Source: Rhodamnia argentea
Lineage: Eukaryota > Streptophyta > Magnoliopsida > Myrtales > Myrtaceae
NCBI RefSeq assembly: GCF_020921035.1
Contig: NC_063151.1
Coordinates: 8,680,001-8,744,000, forward strand
Length of the DNA stretch: 64,000 nt
Reading direction: 5' to 3'
The first letter of the stretch is position 1. Every line of letters starts with the position of its first letter. This document shows positions 1 through 14,751 of the stretch, piece after piece. The notes beneath the pieces were generated by a model, which saw only the letters and a list, made by a program, of their open reading frames with translations, was not told the origin of the DNA and made no database searches. Both the position numbers and the translations under genes were made by a program.

Positions 1-2260
1 ACCGATTGTTCCCTGCCAAATCGTCACAGAATCCTATTCATTTCTAAAAATTAAACATCGCATCCTTTGATGAAAGATCATTCGTTGATCACCATTTTTG
101 GCTAAAAAACAACTATTAACCATTATATTAGCCCCTTCTTTATCTTGCCATAACATTAATATTTTAACGGAACATACGTGACTATCAACCCGGTGTTACC
201 TTACACGTACCGTCACTTTATCAATAAATTTTAATTTATTTCGCGCATTTACCTTAGTTATCATAAACTTTCACTGAAGATCCAATCTTGAGGGATATGA
301 CAAGTTGAATGCAAACTAATCATTTTACTTTTACTCGGGGACCTTAAAAGTTTCGTATTACTAGTGATTATACTGAATTATACAACATTAATGAATAATA
401 CGGTACGACGTACCATACCCCTAAATATCCGAACCTCAAGGGGGCATCAACTGTCGAATTACATACCTATCTTGTGTATGCAGGAGAAACGGCACGTAAA
501 AATTTATCAAAAACTCTCTCTAATCTCATGAAAGAGAAGACTTTATTGGATGTACATATCCGATGGAGGATCAACAAAATCATGATGGCACGTGCTAGGG
601 CATCGATGCCGGTCCATTGAACCCTTTACATTTCCGGTTTATCTTCGTGCGGCCTTTGTGTCCTAATGTCCACCTTTTGACGGAAGGAGAAAAAAATAAA
701 GAGGTTGTGGATTCTGACACATCGAATTGGTTGGAACTTTGTAAAGTTTGTCTTAGCATATCCTTGAAACCTCGAAAGCAAAACAAGGACACGACGAGTT
801 ATGATGTGGTCTCCCTTGAGTTCTTACGTGCCGTTTGAGACAGCTAATAGAGCCCACCATTCGAGTTGTGCTCATTGGTCAGATCAACTCTTCATCAGGA
901 CCCATCGGATGGGACAAAGAGGGGGTCACTCACCATTAATGGATTGCTAGCTAATCATATAATTAGACATCCAAACATATATTATGTATGACAAATGTGT
1001 TTGTGTACTTGTGACCGTAGAAGAGAAGTCGCCTCATCAACGTTTTTCTCTATCGGAAGGGCGACTTTCGTATCAATAGGTCGATATGGTAGAAATTTGA
1101 TACCTTCATTTGCGTAGATCACCAAAGAACAGACCGAATTTGAACCCATCAACTTAGTCAGGTGGACTCACTTTTACGTAGTGTCTCAAATCAACGAGTT
1201 ATGGACTAATTATGATAATAACTGCACCACATTACGTTACATTTCATTCCCGATGTAGGATTTCTTTCGTTTATTATCCTCACGTGTGTAACTCAACAAA
1301 TCTTCCCATTTTATGCGAATATTCAGCATTAAGACCGCTTTCCATTACATCAAGTGCCCTTCCACACCGATATTGTCTCAACTCAAATCTTCATCGTAGC
1401 TAGGGTTAAATGTAACGGATGTTGGAGCCAAGAAACAATATCTAATCTTCAGCCTCTACCCCAATCGCTTTGGCCCAGCCAAGTTTAGCGGAAATCAGCA
1501 GAGACCATTCGCTACCTCGATTAAGGAGTCACATTCGAGGTTTTCTTTCCTTGAGATATTCACTAGTTCTCGATTCGCACATATAGGAACTTGCCCATCC
1601 AAATTATCGTCTCTGGTGTCACTGGGTTAGGTAGATGCAGCAGAAACTTAACACTTTTGCATCACATCCTTCACGTGAGATTTTTTTTCGCCTAACACTC
1701 TCGCATGTAGCCGCTATAACCAATCATGGATGGCCACATACATAAATTTGGGCGGGGAATAATTATGAGCTTTGTAATATAAGGACCCAAAAGGGTGAAA
1801 GTGCAAAGACAGTCTCTGTTTACTTTTGCAAGGTGGTCCAACCAATCAAATTCCATGTAAGGTACCTTTCCAAAGGACAAAGTCAGCATTATTCAAACCT
1901 AAGTAGACAACACAAAGTCACTTGGATTTCTGGAGAAAAACATTTACATAAGCCCTGCAACTCCTTAAGTTTATCAATGTTTGCCAGCAATAATGATTAG
2001 TTTGCTTGGTAGATAATCGAACATTAGGGAGCAATCATTCCGTTGGACATGATCAAGAAAGAAAATTTTTGAGTATGCACTAATTAATTGGAGAATACCA
2101 AACAAACCCAGTTAGCAAACTATGCTTTGTTAGGACAAGCTAAGCCCATGCAAATGATTTGGGCACATGGGTCTAAGTTCTTGTCTTCCAAATATTCTCT
2201 CTAATTCAGTCTTTTCCCAGATAAAGAACGACCAAATAATTAATCATTGATCTGAGCACC
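1..2260. other. Left-edge region with no recognisable gene
   Basis: About 2.3 kb of AT-rich sequence. The few open frames (for example 617-838 + and 1692-1889 -) are under 75 codons, have no family motif I recognise and overlap each other on opposite strands, so I treat them as chance. No long repeat, tRNA or terminal-repeat pair was evident. The last part carries the promoter of the gene at 2388. Confidence 0.5.
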
Positions 2261-2271
2261 CTCCATTTCTA

Positions 2272-2278
2272 TATATAA
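2272..2278 (+). promoter_or_regulatory. TATA box of the small protein gene at 2388
   Basis: TATATAA lies about 110 bases before the ATG at 2388. The sequence between them is A-rich and purine-rich with no other ATG close to the start, which fits a short plant 5' leader. Confidence 0.5.
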
Positions 2279-2387
2279 GTATCAATGTGGCACATATGAT
2301 AGCATTTTACACTTCCCACAGTAGCATATTTCTCAAGAAACAATTAAACTAGAGAGAGAAAAAAACCATCTGAACTAAAGGATTACT

Positions 2388-2807
2388 ATGCATAACAAGC
2401 CTCAGGTCAGAGAGAGCTTTGTGATACAAGTTGGAGGAGAAGGGTCATCATCACTCGGGAGGCTCCCTCCGAATCATTCTCAAGCATCATCCATCACCGC
2501 TCCGAAGCCGAATCTCTCTTCCATGAAGCTCCTCAACCGGTTCCGGAAGATCGTCATGCGCCTCGTGTTCCCCGGGTTCCCTCCCCGCAGCGCGTCCACC
2601 TCGCCGGCGGCCGGGGGCTCGTGGCACAGGAACAGCTGCGACAAGCCCGAGCCGCCGAAGAGCTCATTCAGCTCGTATTACTCGTCTCAATCCCACTACA
2701 ACGAGGCGATCGCCGACTGCATTGAGTTCTTCAACAAGTCGTCGTCATCGTCGTCATCGCAGGAAGGGTTTTCGGATGGGAGAAGAAGATCCGATGTTAT
2801 GGTTTGA
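2388..2807 (+). CDS. Small plant-specific protein of unknown function (139 aa, single exon)
   Basis: A single open frame with a well placed TATA box upstream. GC content rises sharply inside it compared with the flanks, as expected for a real gene. The protein is Ser/Pro-rich with a basic stretch at about residues 45-60 (KLLNRFRKIVMRLVFPGFP), a proline/serine-rich middle, a short conserved-looking motif near residue 105 (NEAIADCIEFFNKSS) and a polyserine run after it. Plant proteins ending in a similar EAI-DCI-F-N-SS motif are common and are sometimes auto-annotated as 'Josephin-like', but I see no Josephin catalytic domain here. There is no signal peptide or membrane helix. Function unknown; it is likely a real gene on motif and base composition, but its family name should be treated as provisional. 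Confidence 0.7.
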   Translation: MHNKPQVRESFVIQVGGEGSSSLGRLPPNHSQASSITAPKPNLSSMKLLNRFRKIVMRLVFPGFPPRSASTSPAAGGSWHRNSCDKPEPPKSSFSSYYSSQSHYNEAIADCIEFFNKSSSSSSSQEGFSDGRRRSDVMV

Positions 2808-3974
2808 TAAAGAGCTGTTAAATATGATGCCTCTCTAGACATGTGCCGAGTTTCGCCGCCCTTCGTATGGTTGAATTTTCCTTTTTGGGTCGCTTTTTAT
2901 CACGAGCTAAGCGTTGGACAAGCCTATACACACTTGGTTTATCAGCTCTGATTGTGGTTTCAATTCCATGTGATTACCGGCGGCACGACTTAGTCCAAAC
3001 CTGGAGCCAAGGACTTGGTAATGGTAATGTGCGTGACAATGTGTATTGCATATTTTATTGAGTAATTAGAAGTTTATGAATATGGACGTAACAAGTTCAC
3101 AAGCCTGCGATCGCCTTCGGTTCGAGCCGGGTGATGAAAAGTTTAATCAACACTAGCACGAACTCTCGTTCTTTTAACCTTCTTTCATCCGAAAGTTGAC
3201 CAAATGCCATTCGGTTTTAATAAGTCCGGCCGGCCTGGCCATGTTTTGGTCCGCTAGGACCCTCCTAACCCGACAAAATATTATGCATCATATTTATTGA
3301 TAAGCGGTAACAACAAGTTAGGCTCGAATCGAGAGTCCGGAGACCCGAGCATGCCTTAATTAAGACTCTTGTGATAACTTTTGCCCTCGGCTGCAGCTTC
3401 TAGACTCTAAATTGCATAAAATCAATGAGCTATTTAGCCTCAAATCGATTTAGCAAAACTTCAATCAATGTCATGATCTTTTTTCTTTCGGTTGACAATG
3501 TCAAACTTGCCGGCATTTTGGATGTCGACCAATGCAAATACATGTAAAAAGTTGCGAATTGTAAATGTAAGATATTAAAAGATAATGTTCCGATTTGCTC
3601 CATAGACTAAGTCAATCCCACATTTAAGAAATAGTGAGATTTTTTTTTTTTTTGACATTGGATAGTATATGCAGCAAATACACACAAAGTGTCGATAGAA
3701 TAATCACATAATGATTGATTCCGTCGATCACATCATCCATAAAATTGCAATTTACGAGATTGTAGGTTTCGAATTACTATTTTGTTGAACAACCAGCTTT
3801 CCAGGAGGCTTTTATGCCATCATGATATCTCTTGTCGTGCGAAAGAGAAGTGGCAAGTGTGAAAGGATTGTGAATATGACGCAGCGTTCAGCGAAAATAA
3901 CAAGCAATTCCTTACTTTAAGAGAGAAATCTCGAAAAGTCTGATACTAAAATAAATATTCATCCTCCAAAAGCA
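2808..3974. other. Intergenic, 3' flank of the small protein gene
   Basis: Contains the likely 3' untranslated region to about 3060 and then AT-rich sequence with T runs. A short open frame at 2843-3061 has no recognisable motif and probably lies in the 3' UTR. Nothing else supportable was seen. Confidence 0.45.
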
Positions 3975-3986
3975 TCATAAACACAT

Positions 3987-4172
3987 TTTTTTTTTTTGGT
4001 AACCGAGGTGTCCGCGCGGCCGGCGAGCTATGGCTCAAACTAGCGGTGAAGCACGACTAGTCCTCGGGGGTGGCTAGCGCAATCCCACCGCCACGACCCC
4101 AAATCACCATAGTTTCGGGACCTCTCGTGAAAGGAACTGGGCTCAAACCATCGCGGCCACCGATGGGTGGGT
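3987..4172 (-). mobile_element. SINE-like retroposed element with 12-bp target-site duplication
   Basis: On the minus strand this GC-rich segment of about 186 bases ends in a run of 11 A (T run at 3987-3997 on the plus strand). It is flanked by perfect 12-bp direct repeats TCATAAACACAT at 3975-3986 and 4173-4184. An A-tail plus a long perfect duplication is the hallmark of target-primed retroposition. Near its 5' end (minus strand) GGTTTGAGCCC resembles a pol III B box, but a correctly spaced A box is not clear, so it may be 5' truncated. It contrasts strongly in base composition with its flanks. Family not identified. Confidence 0.7.
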
Positions 4173-4184
4173 TCATAAACACAT

Positions 4185-4998
4185 CTTTTATAGAGTGTTA
4201 ACCCTAATCCTAACCCTAGTAGGATTCTAAATATCGAAATCCAAAATTACAAAACTGCCATTAATAGTAAAATAAATCTCGAAAATACTAAAAAAAAATA
4301 GGAAAACCCATCTAGACGATCCTAAATCGCCAAAATCCATCGTTAGTCATAGCCAAACGCAGTGAATATTGATCGGCACTCCGTTTCACTTCAACCTACC
4401 AAATTTGAGCCCGATTCGATGTCGTCGACCTAGTCCACCGGTTCTTGGTACATCATCGTTTCACCTTCCGATCAATTGGATTTCTGCCTGTCCAATCGAT
4501 CAAAAAACGCACTACTAATACGTCCCGCATCAAAAGATGGAAAACTCATGCTTCTAATTGGTTTCTACTTGTGCCTTTTCCTTTTGCGGTAGGACTGCTT
4601 GTGTTTTTTTTATTCTCCAAAATGCTTTTCACTTAACAAATCCATTACAACTTTAGGCTACGGCATTCTTTAGGCCGTCAATATTAAAAATTTGGTATGT
4701 AAGATAGATAAATTGTAAGCCAATAAATACTTATAAATTTAAGGGAAAAAAAACATCGGTAAGCAAACGGTAACCCAGAATTAGTTGGTAATTAATTGAA
4801 AAAAAAATGATAAGTCATTTAAATGAATGTTGGTAATTCAAAATAAGAGTTGATAAATTCAAGGCGTTAATAAGAAATGCAAATAAAAGTGGGTTAAGGA
4901 AAACTATTGTGATGATTGATTTAGTGGTGTAAGGATTAATTCCAGGTGGTTTTGAGCACCTGGTTACAGGTTAAAATCCTCAAGTCGTTCCTTGGCCT
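4185..4998. other. Intergenic AT-rich DNA, no gene seen
   Basis: Low-complexity AT-rich sequence with several A runs. The open frame at 4445-4636 (+) has no recognisable motif. No terminal repeats were found apart from those of the neighbouring elements. Confidence 0.45.
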
Positions 4999-5008
4999 TA
5001 GGAAGGCT

Positions 5009-5572
5009 GGGAAAATTACTTAATTAGTCATAAACTTATTGAATAACTATCAGTTTAATTGTAAGCTTTTCAATTTGACCAATATAATCCTAAATATTTA
5101 TGTGCAAGTCTAATGTAGTCTTTTAGACAAATTTTGGTTGAAAAATGCTGATGTAGTAGTTCACTCACTATCAATTTGAATTGCTACATCAATCATCCTA
5201 CGTGGCACGATCGGCGTTTGATGTCAAAAAACTTAGATATCATTTTGAATTTTTTTTTTTAAATTTTCCAAAATTTTCCTTTTGTCTTTCTCTATTTTTT
5301 TTCCTATCATTTCCTTCTACTGTCGATTTTCGTTTAAGGTTTTCCAAAGAAAGAAAACTACGCCGCTTATGTTATTCTAGTTAAACGCCAACAATGTTAC
5401 GTAAGATGGCTGATGATGATTAGATTGCCACGTCAGCATTTTTCGCCCAAAATTTGCTGGATGGACTATATTGAAAAATCATCAAAAGTTTTAGAATTGA
5501 TTTGACACATTAAAATGTTTAGGATTGAATTGGTAGCCGTATAATATGTTTAGTATTAATTGGTAATTTTTC
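5009..5572. mobile_element. Foldback (MULE-like) MITE, about 560 bp
   Basis: The left end (GGGAAAATTACTTAATTAGTC) and the reverse complement of the right end (GAAAAATTACCAATTAATAC) match as long imperfect terminal inverted repeats, with internal inverted copies around ATGCTGA-GT near 5145 and 5430. Ten-base flanks TAGGAAGGCT (4999-5008) and TAGGAAGCCT (5573-5582) agree at nine of ten positions, consistent with the 9-10 bp duplications of Mutator-like elements. No coding capacity. It shares its end pattern (GG-AAATTA-C...AAAC) with other foldback elements in this window. Confidence 0.65.
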
Positions 5573-5602
5573 TAGGAAGCCTAGGTTCATCAGGGGCGCA
5601 AG

Positions 5603-5787
5603 TAGAGATGGCCAAAATGGACCGTGGGCCCGGAACCGGCCCGGAACCGGCCCGTTGACCCTGCCCGTTCCAACCCGGGCCGGGAGCTGGTTCGGGCCGA
5701 TTTAAAAAAAAAAGGGGGAGGAGGCCCGGTGAAAAATAACCATTGGGCCGGAACCGGCGGTTCCAAACCCGGAACCGGCCACCTATA
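5603..5787. mobile_element. hAT-type MITE, 185 bp, perfect 8-bp duplication
   Basis: Flanked by identical 8-bp repeats GGCGCAAG at 5595-5602 and 5788-5795. Ends are TAGAGATGGCC and, on the reverse complement, TATAGGTGGCC, a typical hAT terminal form. The interior is very GC-rich with repeated CCGGAACCGG motifs like the subterminal regions of the larger hAT element at 51965-56184, so it may be a deletion derivative of a related family. It sits only 20 bases from the duplication of the preceding foldback element. Confidence 0.75.
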
Positions 5788-5795
5788 GGCGCAAG

Positions 5796-6224
5796 ATCGG
5801 TCATGCCATGATACCTACACCATGGTGTGGGATTATCTCGGCTCTACTCCCACGAGTATTGTGGTGGGACGGTGATGATAGACTTGCATAAAATGGGCCG
5901 TAGCTATGACTCAAATGGAATCTCCTGTCGCGGGTGGAACTACTATCGAGATGGAGATGCCTAAAGTCGCCGACACTAGTTGTCACGTCCCACCCTTTTC
6001 ACTGATAAAAAAAAGTATTTGCAAGTTATCAACAAATTATCGGAAAAAATGAAGCAATTGCTGGAATCTCGTACCAACAATTTCCTGGGGGAAATTATGC
6101 TTATTTTCTGTCATCTTCGATTTTGCAGACAAGTATACTGAGGGAAAAGAAAGGTAATCAAGACAAGATGAGATCGATCCACCATTGTTCGACCAAACTC
6201 TCCAACTAAAATTAAACTACATCC
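5796..6224. other. 3' flank of the WEB-family gene
   Basis: About 430 bases between the hAT MITE and the stop codon of the minus-strand gene. Probably holds that gene's 3' UTR. The short open frames here (for example 5801-5986 -) show no motif. Confidence 0.4.
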
Positions 6225-7717
6225 TCATGCATGTAGCGCCGACGTCGTAGCTTCAGCTCTGTTCCCTCTCTTCCTCGAGAAGATCCCCCCGATGAGCTGG
6301 CCCAGCGGAATCAACGCCTTCTTCTTCTTCGTCCGCAGCGAGGGATGCCTCCGCAGCACTGCCTCGTCGACTGTCGCCAGCGGTGCCGCCATGTGATGAG
6401 CCACTGACACGGGGTTCGTGAACGTCACGTACCGCTTCTTCTGGAACTCCGTGGTCGTCTTCTCCACGAACTTGACATCTTCTTTCTCGTCGTCGCCACC
6501 GCCGCTGCCGGCAGCCTCGGCGGGGTGCTTCTGTTTCGAGTTCGAGCCGGAATCCCTGTGGCGCTCCAGCTTCTTGAGATGGTGGAGCTCGCGCTTGGTC
6601 CGAGCGAGCTCTTCCTGGAGGGAAGAGAGGGACTTGGCCATGGACAGGCCTTCCTCTCTCGCCATTTGGAGGCTCTGCTTCGTCTCTCTCAGCTCTTCCG
6701 TGAGGCTGTCGTCACCGTCGGGGCCATGGGCATGCCGGTTGACTTTGACTCCATTCTGCTGCATCTAGCAAAACAGTGATTTGGTTAGAGAAAGCGTGTT
6801 AATGCGTTAACGGAAAGAAAATTCTTCCTTATATAATTAATCCCTTTTGATCCTAGTAAATTATATTTAGAAAATTGTAACATAATAACAATAAATTAGC
6901 AAATGGTTCAATGTACAGAGCAAATGCGACTGAAATGAAACACCTTTATTCCTTCACACGTGATGATCGAGAATCATCGTTAAGAGGTGACTTGATCTCC
7001 CCGCAAGCTTGTAGCTTGTACTAGAACGCTTTGCGTTGGAGGAAAAGAATTTAATAGAACAATAACACTACACATTACAGATCTAAAAAATGACATTTTC
7101 TATTTGCAGTGATGTGTTAGACCGCTAGAACGAAGACTTAAAACAATTGGGTCTCATTCAACAGTCTTTTTAACGGTTTGCCATAGCGCTTAATATGTCA
7201 ATTATAGAGACGGATTCCGGTGTATTCGCTATTTCTACTGTGCGAATCATCGCCTGGTTTTCGAGCTGAGATCTTTGCATATGTTACCCAAAGCACATTG
7301 GATGAATCTTGGCTGATGTTCTGAGAGGATGCATTGTTTTCAAGTACACACAAATGTAAGAAAGATCATCTTTTGTGAAGTCTTACGCGACACAGATGAG
7401 CAAATTCATGCATGTAGCTTGACCATATGTACCCAAGTGATCACAACACAGTAATCAAAAAGGAATCGGAGTGGCTGTATGGATAGGAACACTTGCAGAA
7501 AGGAACAATTTATGAACTGCTAAAAGCGGATGGAAAGAGTGAAGGATTAGAACTAGAGAACCCTTGAACATACTGTTACCTCTTTGGGCTTGCCGGTACA
7601 AACCAGCTCTCCAGCGAGGACTTTCTCGCCGAACAGCGAAACCGCCTCTTTGACGGACTTGAATGGCGCCCTCCGATCAATCTCGACCCTCCTCGCCATC
7701 ACATTCAAGCCGTCCAT
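6225..7717 (-). CDS. WEB-family coiled-coil protein (225 aa, two exons)
   Basis: Exon 1 is 7717-7580 and exon 2 is 6764-6225. The GT-AG intron (7579-6765) is in phase 0. Exon 1 encodes 46 residues with the signature of short WEB/DUF827 proteins: EIDRRAPFKSVKEAVSLFGE. Exon 2 continues with a heptad-rich Glu/Lys coiled coil (about residues 65-115, LTEELRETKQSLQMAREEG), an acidic linker, and a conserved C-terminal segment containing KKKALIPLGQLIGGIFSRKR. The family is named for WEB1, a cytosolic coiled-coil protein that with PMI2 helps chloroplast movement through actin filaments; the short members such as At1g75720-type proteins have no assigned function. The 7717 ATG was chosen because the homologous MDG/MEG-type N-terminus starts there, not at the longer upstream frame. 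No membrane segments. Confidence 0.88.
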
Positions 7718-8229
7718 GATCTTCTGATCGAGAGGAAGGAGCAGTATGTTTTGCTTCGAGAGGGGGTGGTGATGGTTAACAAGTAGGAAGCTTATGAAGA
7801 GGAGGGAAGGAAAAGATATCAAAGTATAACGTGGCTTTAGCTTCCTTTCTTCTTGTCCACTTCAGTGGGGAGTTTGAAGTGGAAGCTCGAAGATTAGATC
7901 TCACTCCGACTAAAATATATTTATTTGGGGAAAAGAGGGACTCTTCACCTGCACCTAACTCAAGATTCTTCGATTTCTTCTTGTCGCTGTTGAATTTCTT
8001 ATGGTTATTATTATTTTTCCCTTTTATTTCTCAAAAAATGAAAATTTAGAAGACATTTTCCTAAAGTAGTCGCTTTTATTATTTGAAATAATTAATCAAT
8101 AAAAAATATTTTCATTAATAACAGCACTTTAATGTCTAAACATTTTAGTGAACGCTGAAATATTTTTCGTTCATACTTTTTTTTTTTTAAAATACAAACA
8201 TCTTTGAAAGGAGAGAGAAGCTTGGCAAA
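7718..8229. other. 5' region of the WEB-family gene
   Basis: Upstream sequence of the minus-strand gene. An AT-rich ATATATTT stretch near 7914-7922 could serve as a TATA element for it, roughly 200 bases before its ATG. No other gene seen. Confidence 0.35.
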
Positions 8230-8425
8230 ACTATTCTAATTAAGCCATCGTTTTAAATTGTGCAATTATCTAAGATGAGGCGTAGCTCACTTAGGTTAGG
8301 CTACAAGTTTTTTATGAGGGTTATTTATGGATATATATTTATAATGCGAAACTATTCTAATTAAGCCATCGTTTTGAATTGTGCAATTGTCTAAGATGAA
8401 GCAGAGCTCACTTAGGTTAGGCTAC
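8230..8425. repeat. Direct repeat of about 75 bp, two copies
   Basis: Copies at 8230-8304 and 8351-8425 share ACTATTCTAATTAAGCCATC and end in CACTTAGGTTAGGCTAC, differing at roughly half a dozen positions. The 46 bases between them are not part of the repeat. No coding potential; the function, if any, is unknown. Confidence 0.7.
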
Positions 8426-9288
8426 CTAAATGAGATTTGTATGGCCAGGCTCCAGATGACGAGTTCTTTCGAGTTCGTGCGACTCCAAAATCGACCTGCC
8501 TCCGTGTTGCGCCAATGGGATTTCGACCATGTAGCCTCGACGTGGGTTACATCCACTTTCGATGGATCTCGATCTACCGCGTACATTGCCGAGGTTTCCC
8601 TGAAATCACATCCAAGCCCAAAAATGGATCACCGCCTCACCCATAATGAGATCGATCCCAAACTCGTTATTAAGGGAAAGACAAACGCAAGAAAAAGAGA
8701 GGAATTTGGTGGAAAGAAGGCATGGAGCTCGACAGAACCCAAGAGCGCACCTAACCGTGCACGAGACCGCACGTCCGTATGATCCTCCTCGGCGAGAACC
8801 GAACTTTGACCAAACAGGAAACAGAGATGAGATTGCCCCCGTCCACATCCAGACATCATCGTCTCCTCCGCCCCCTTCCTCTCCCCAAACCTTGTCCTGA
8901 TCCTAAACCCACCCTCCTTCCTAATTTTCAAGAAAGAGAAGACAACCCAGAATTTCGTTTTCATACTTCGTTTCGTATTTGTTTATTTCGGCAGAGAGCT
9001 CATCTGAAACTGTCAGGTAACGAACGACCGGTTTGGTTGTTAGCTACTCATCGGACTGTACAAAAGGTTCAACCTTTGCGGCCCCCCTCCCTTATAAACA
9101 AGAAGATCGTGTAATGATTTATGGTTTTGGCAACTAATCTTGCAGCCTAATTCTCACCAAAAGAAATAAAGGAGACGGAGCCCTCCTCTGTCTCTCTTTC
9201 TCTCTAACGTAACATCGGTCCTTCAGTGTCGCTGCCTTGTTCTTGTCCCGACTCTTTCCTCCTTTCTGCATAGATCTTGCCGCAGGCA
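8426..9288. other. Upstream region of the hexokinase gene
   Basis: Holds several overlapping open frames on both strands (for example 8646-8900 +, 8629-8964 -) without any family motif. A CT-rich leader precedes the hexokinase ATG from about 9180. I see no independent gene here. Confidence 0.4.
9093..9098 (+). promoter_or_regulatory. TATA box of the hexokinase gene
   Basis: TATAAA sits in CCCTTATAAACAAG about 190 bases before the ATG at 9289, followed by a CT-rich leader (TCTCTCTTTCTCTCT). A plausible core promoter by position; not proven. Confidence 0.5.
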
Positions 9289-13133
<3,845 letters not shown>

Positions 13134-14058
13134 AGTCAGACGGCCCGATCGCTTCGACGTGTCATTGCAGCATTTTTGTTCTTTCATGTTTGATTGAGAT
13201 TTGGTACATGGAATTTTTGGTAGGTCGAATGCCTGGACGAAGAATAATAACAATGGATGGAATAAGAGAAACTGAACTTAGAAAGAGACTGTTTCAGTAG
13301 AGGATTGTGTAATATAATGCAGAGGCAAGAAGCACTGCTTTTCAGATTCAGTTTGCCAATGCGGACAGGCGGACAGGAAGACTCGGACTCATTTTGTTTT
13401 CGAAAAATTGAATGATTTGAAAAATATATAATTTTTTCTAAAAATCACTTGTATCGCTTGCAATCGTTAGCCAATTAAAAGTGTTTTCATCAGTCATCAT
13501 AATTTGTATTTATATATTACTGTGGATAATGAAATTGTGATCAATTCGACAAGTGCAAATTTTTTTTATTTCTGTGGAGGCTTGCAATTTGTACTTGAAT
13601 TCCTTTTATATATGCCTGTTCAGTAAATTCAATAGCCTCTTTTTATTGCTTTGCGAAATGAAACTCTATTCTTCAATTATCCATCTATAAATTCTGCAAG
13701 AATATCAGGGTCCTATAACATTAATATGTAATTCTTCAATTCTTCGCGTTTTGCCTTCTAGTAATATAACTTTTACTTTGAGAATCTCATATAGATTATG
13801 ACTTGAATCAGGTCAATTTTTTTTTTTTTGAATTTTTATGCATGCAATTCCCTCCACATCAGAGGATATTCTCATATTTTTTTTTGTATATAATTTTTGA
13901 TAAAATTTTGTATTTTTTTTAATCTTCTTGTATACCCTTGGAATATTTGTTGGGTTGTGCAAACCAAATAGAATGATGTCCTTGGATTATACTGAGTCTG
14001 ACCAAGTGAATTTATTTTTTTACCAAGTGAATTTATTTTTTCTCCCATAATCCCCCAC

Positions 14059-14100
<42 letters not shown>

Positions 14101-14578
14101 TTTCTAGTCGGATTGCTTTAAGCAAAAGAAATCTTTTTCATAGAAAGATGTATCTTTTAATCCAATCCATATATGACAAGCGGGTCTCCTTATCGCATAA
14201 TTCCGTCCTTGAGCTTGAGATTTTAATTTTTTTCATAGTAATACCCTCGTTGACTTTGGCTTTACTAACAACTAAACTCGTTTTATTGAAATTCATATTA
14301 TGACTAGCATTTTCTGCTTCAGAGTAAATCAACTTAAAAATGGAATAACACACTTGATAAAGGTATAAGTTCGAGTATCATATATGTTTTCTCGTAGGAG
14401 CATTTACGAGTCTTATCAATAATTTTTAACTAATTCATTTTCCACAAAATCAACGCACTTTAAATCCATTCACGGTTTACCTTAAACAACTCTTAAAGAC
14501 GATATTTGGTTAAGTGTGATGATCTAATTTAGATTCGAAGTTTGCAAAGCATTGTGATACCTCTGTCTTTGTAATTTT
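13134..14578. other. AT-rich intergenic DNA between hexokinase and AP2 sigma
   Basis: Includes the hexokinase 3' UTR to about 13330 and then strongly AT-rich sequence with several T runs. Short frames such as 14138-14353 (-) show no motif. No terminal repeats seen. Confidence 0.5.
14062..14095. repeat. (TA)n microsatellite
   Basis: About 17 uninterrupted TA units in the AT-rich region between two genes. Likely length-polymorphic. Confidence 0.95.
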
Positions 14579-14598
14579 CTCTTTCTCTCTCTCTCTTT
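14579..14598. repeat. CT-rich tract in the AP2 sigma leader
   Basis: CTCTTTCTCTCTCTCTCTTT-like pyrimidine run about 155 bases before the ATG. Such tracts are common in plant 5' leaders and can act as core-promoter elements. Confidence 0.5.
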
Positions 14599-14751
14599 GG
14601 GTAAAATTTTCAACGTTCAAATCAAACTCTGGTCCAAATCATCGAATCGAAATCCCTAGCTGAGCTGCTGCTGCTGCTCGCTCCTCCTCGGCTTGCTCGT
14701 GCGAAACGAGCCGGTTCCTGCTCCCGAATCTTCTCCGACGACCCTCGTAAA

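Noticed and set aside
3105-3135. GGTTCGAGCC, a possible tRNA or pol III B box
   Set aside because: No cloverleaf, no A box at the right distance and no tail; not a tRNA.
4198-4220. Telomere-like CCCTAA units (TAACCCTAATCCTAACCCTAG)
   Set aside because: Only two to three imperfect units and not the plant CCCTAAA repeat; could easily be chance next to the SINE-like insertion.
6418-6779. Plus-strand open frames of 84-116 codons
   Set aside because: Antisense shadows of the GC-rich WEB exon 2.
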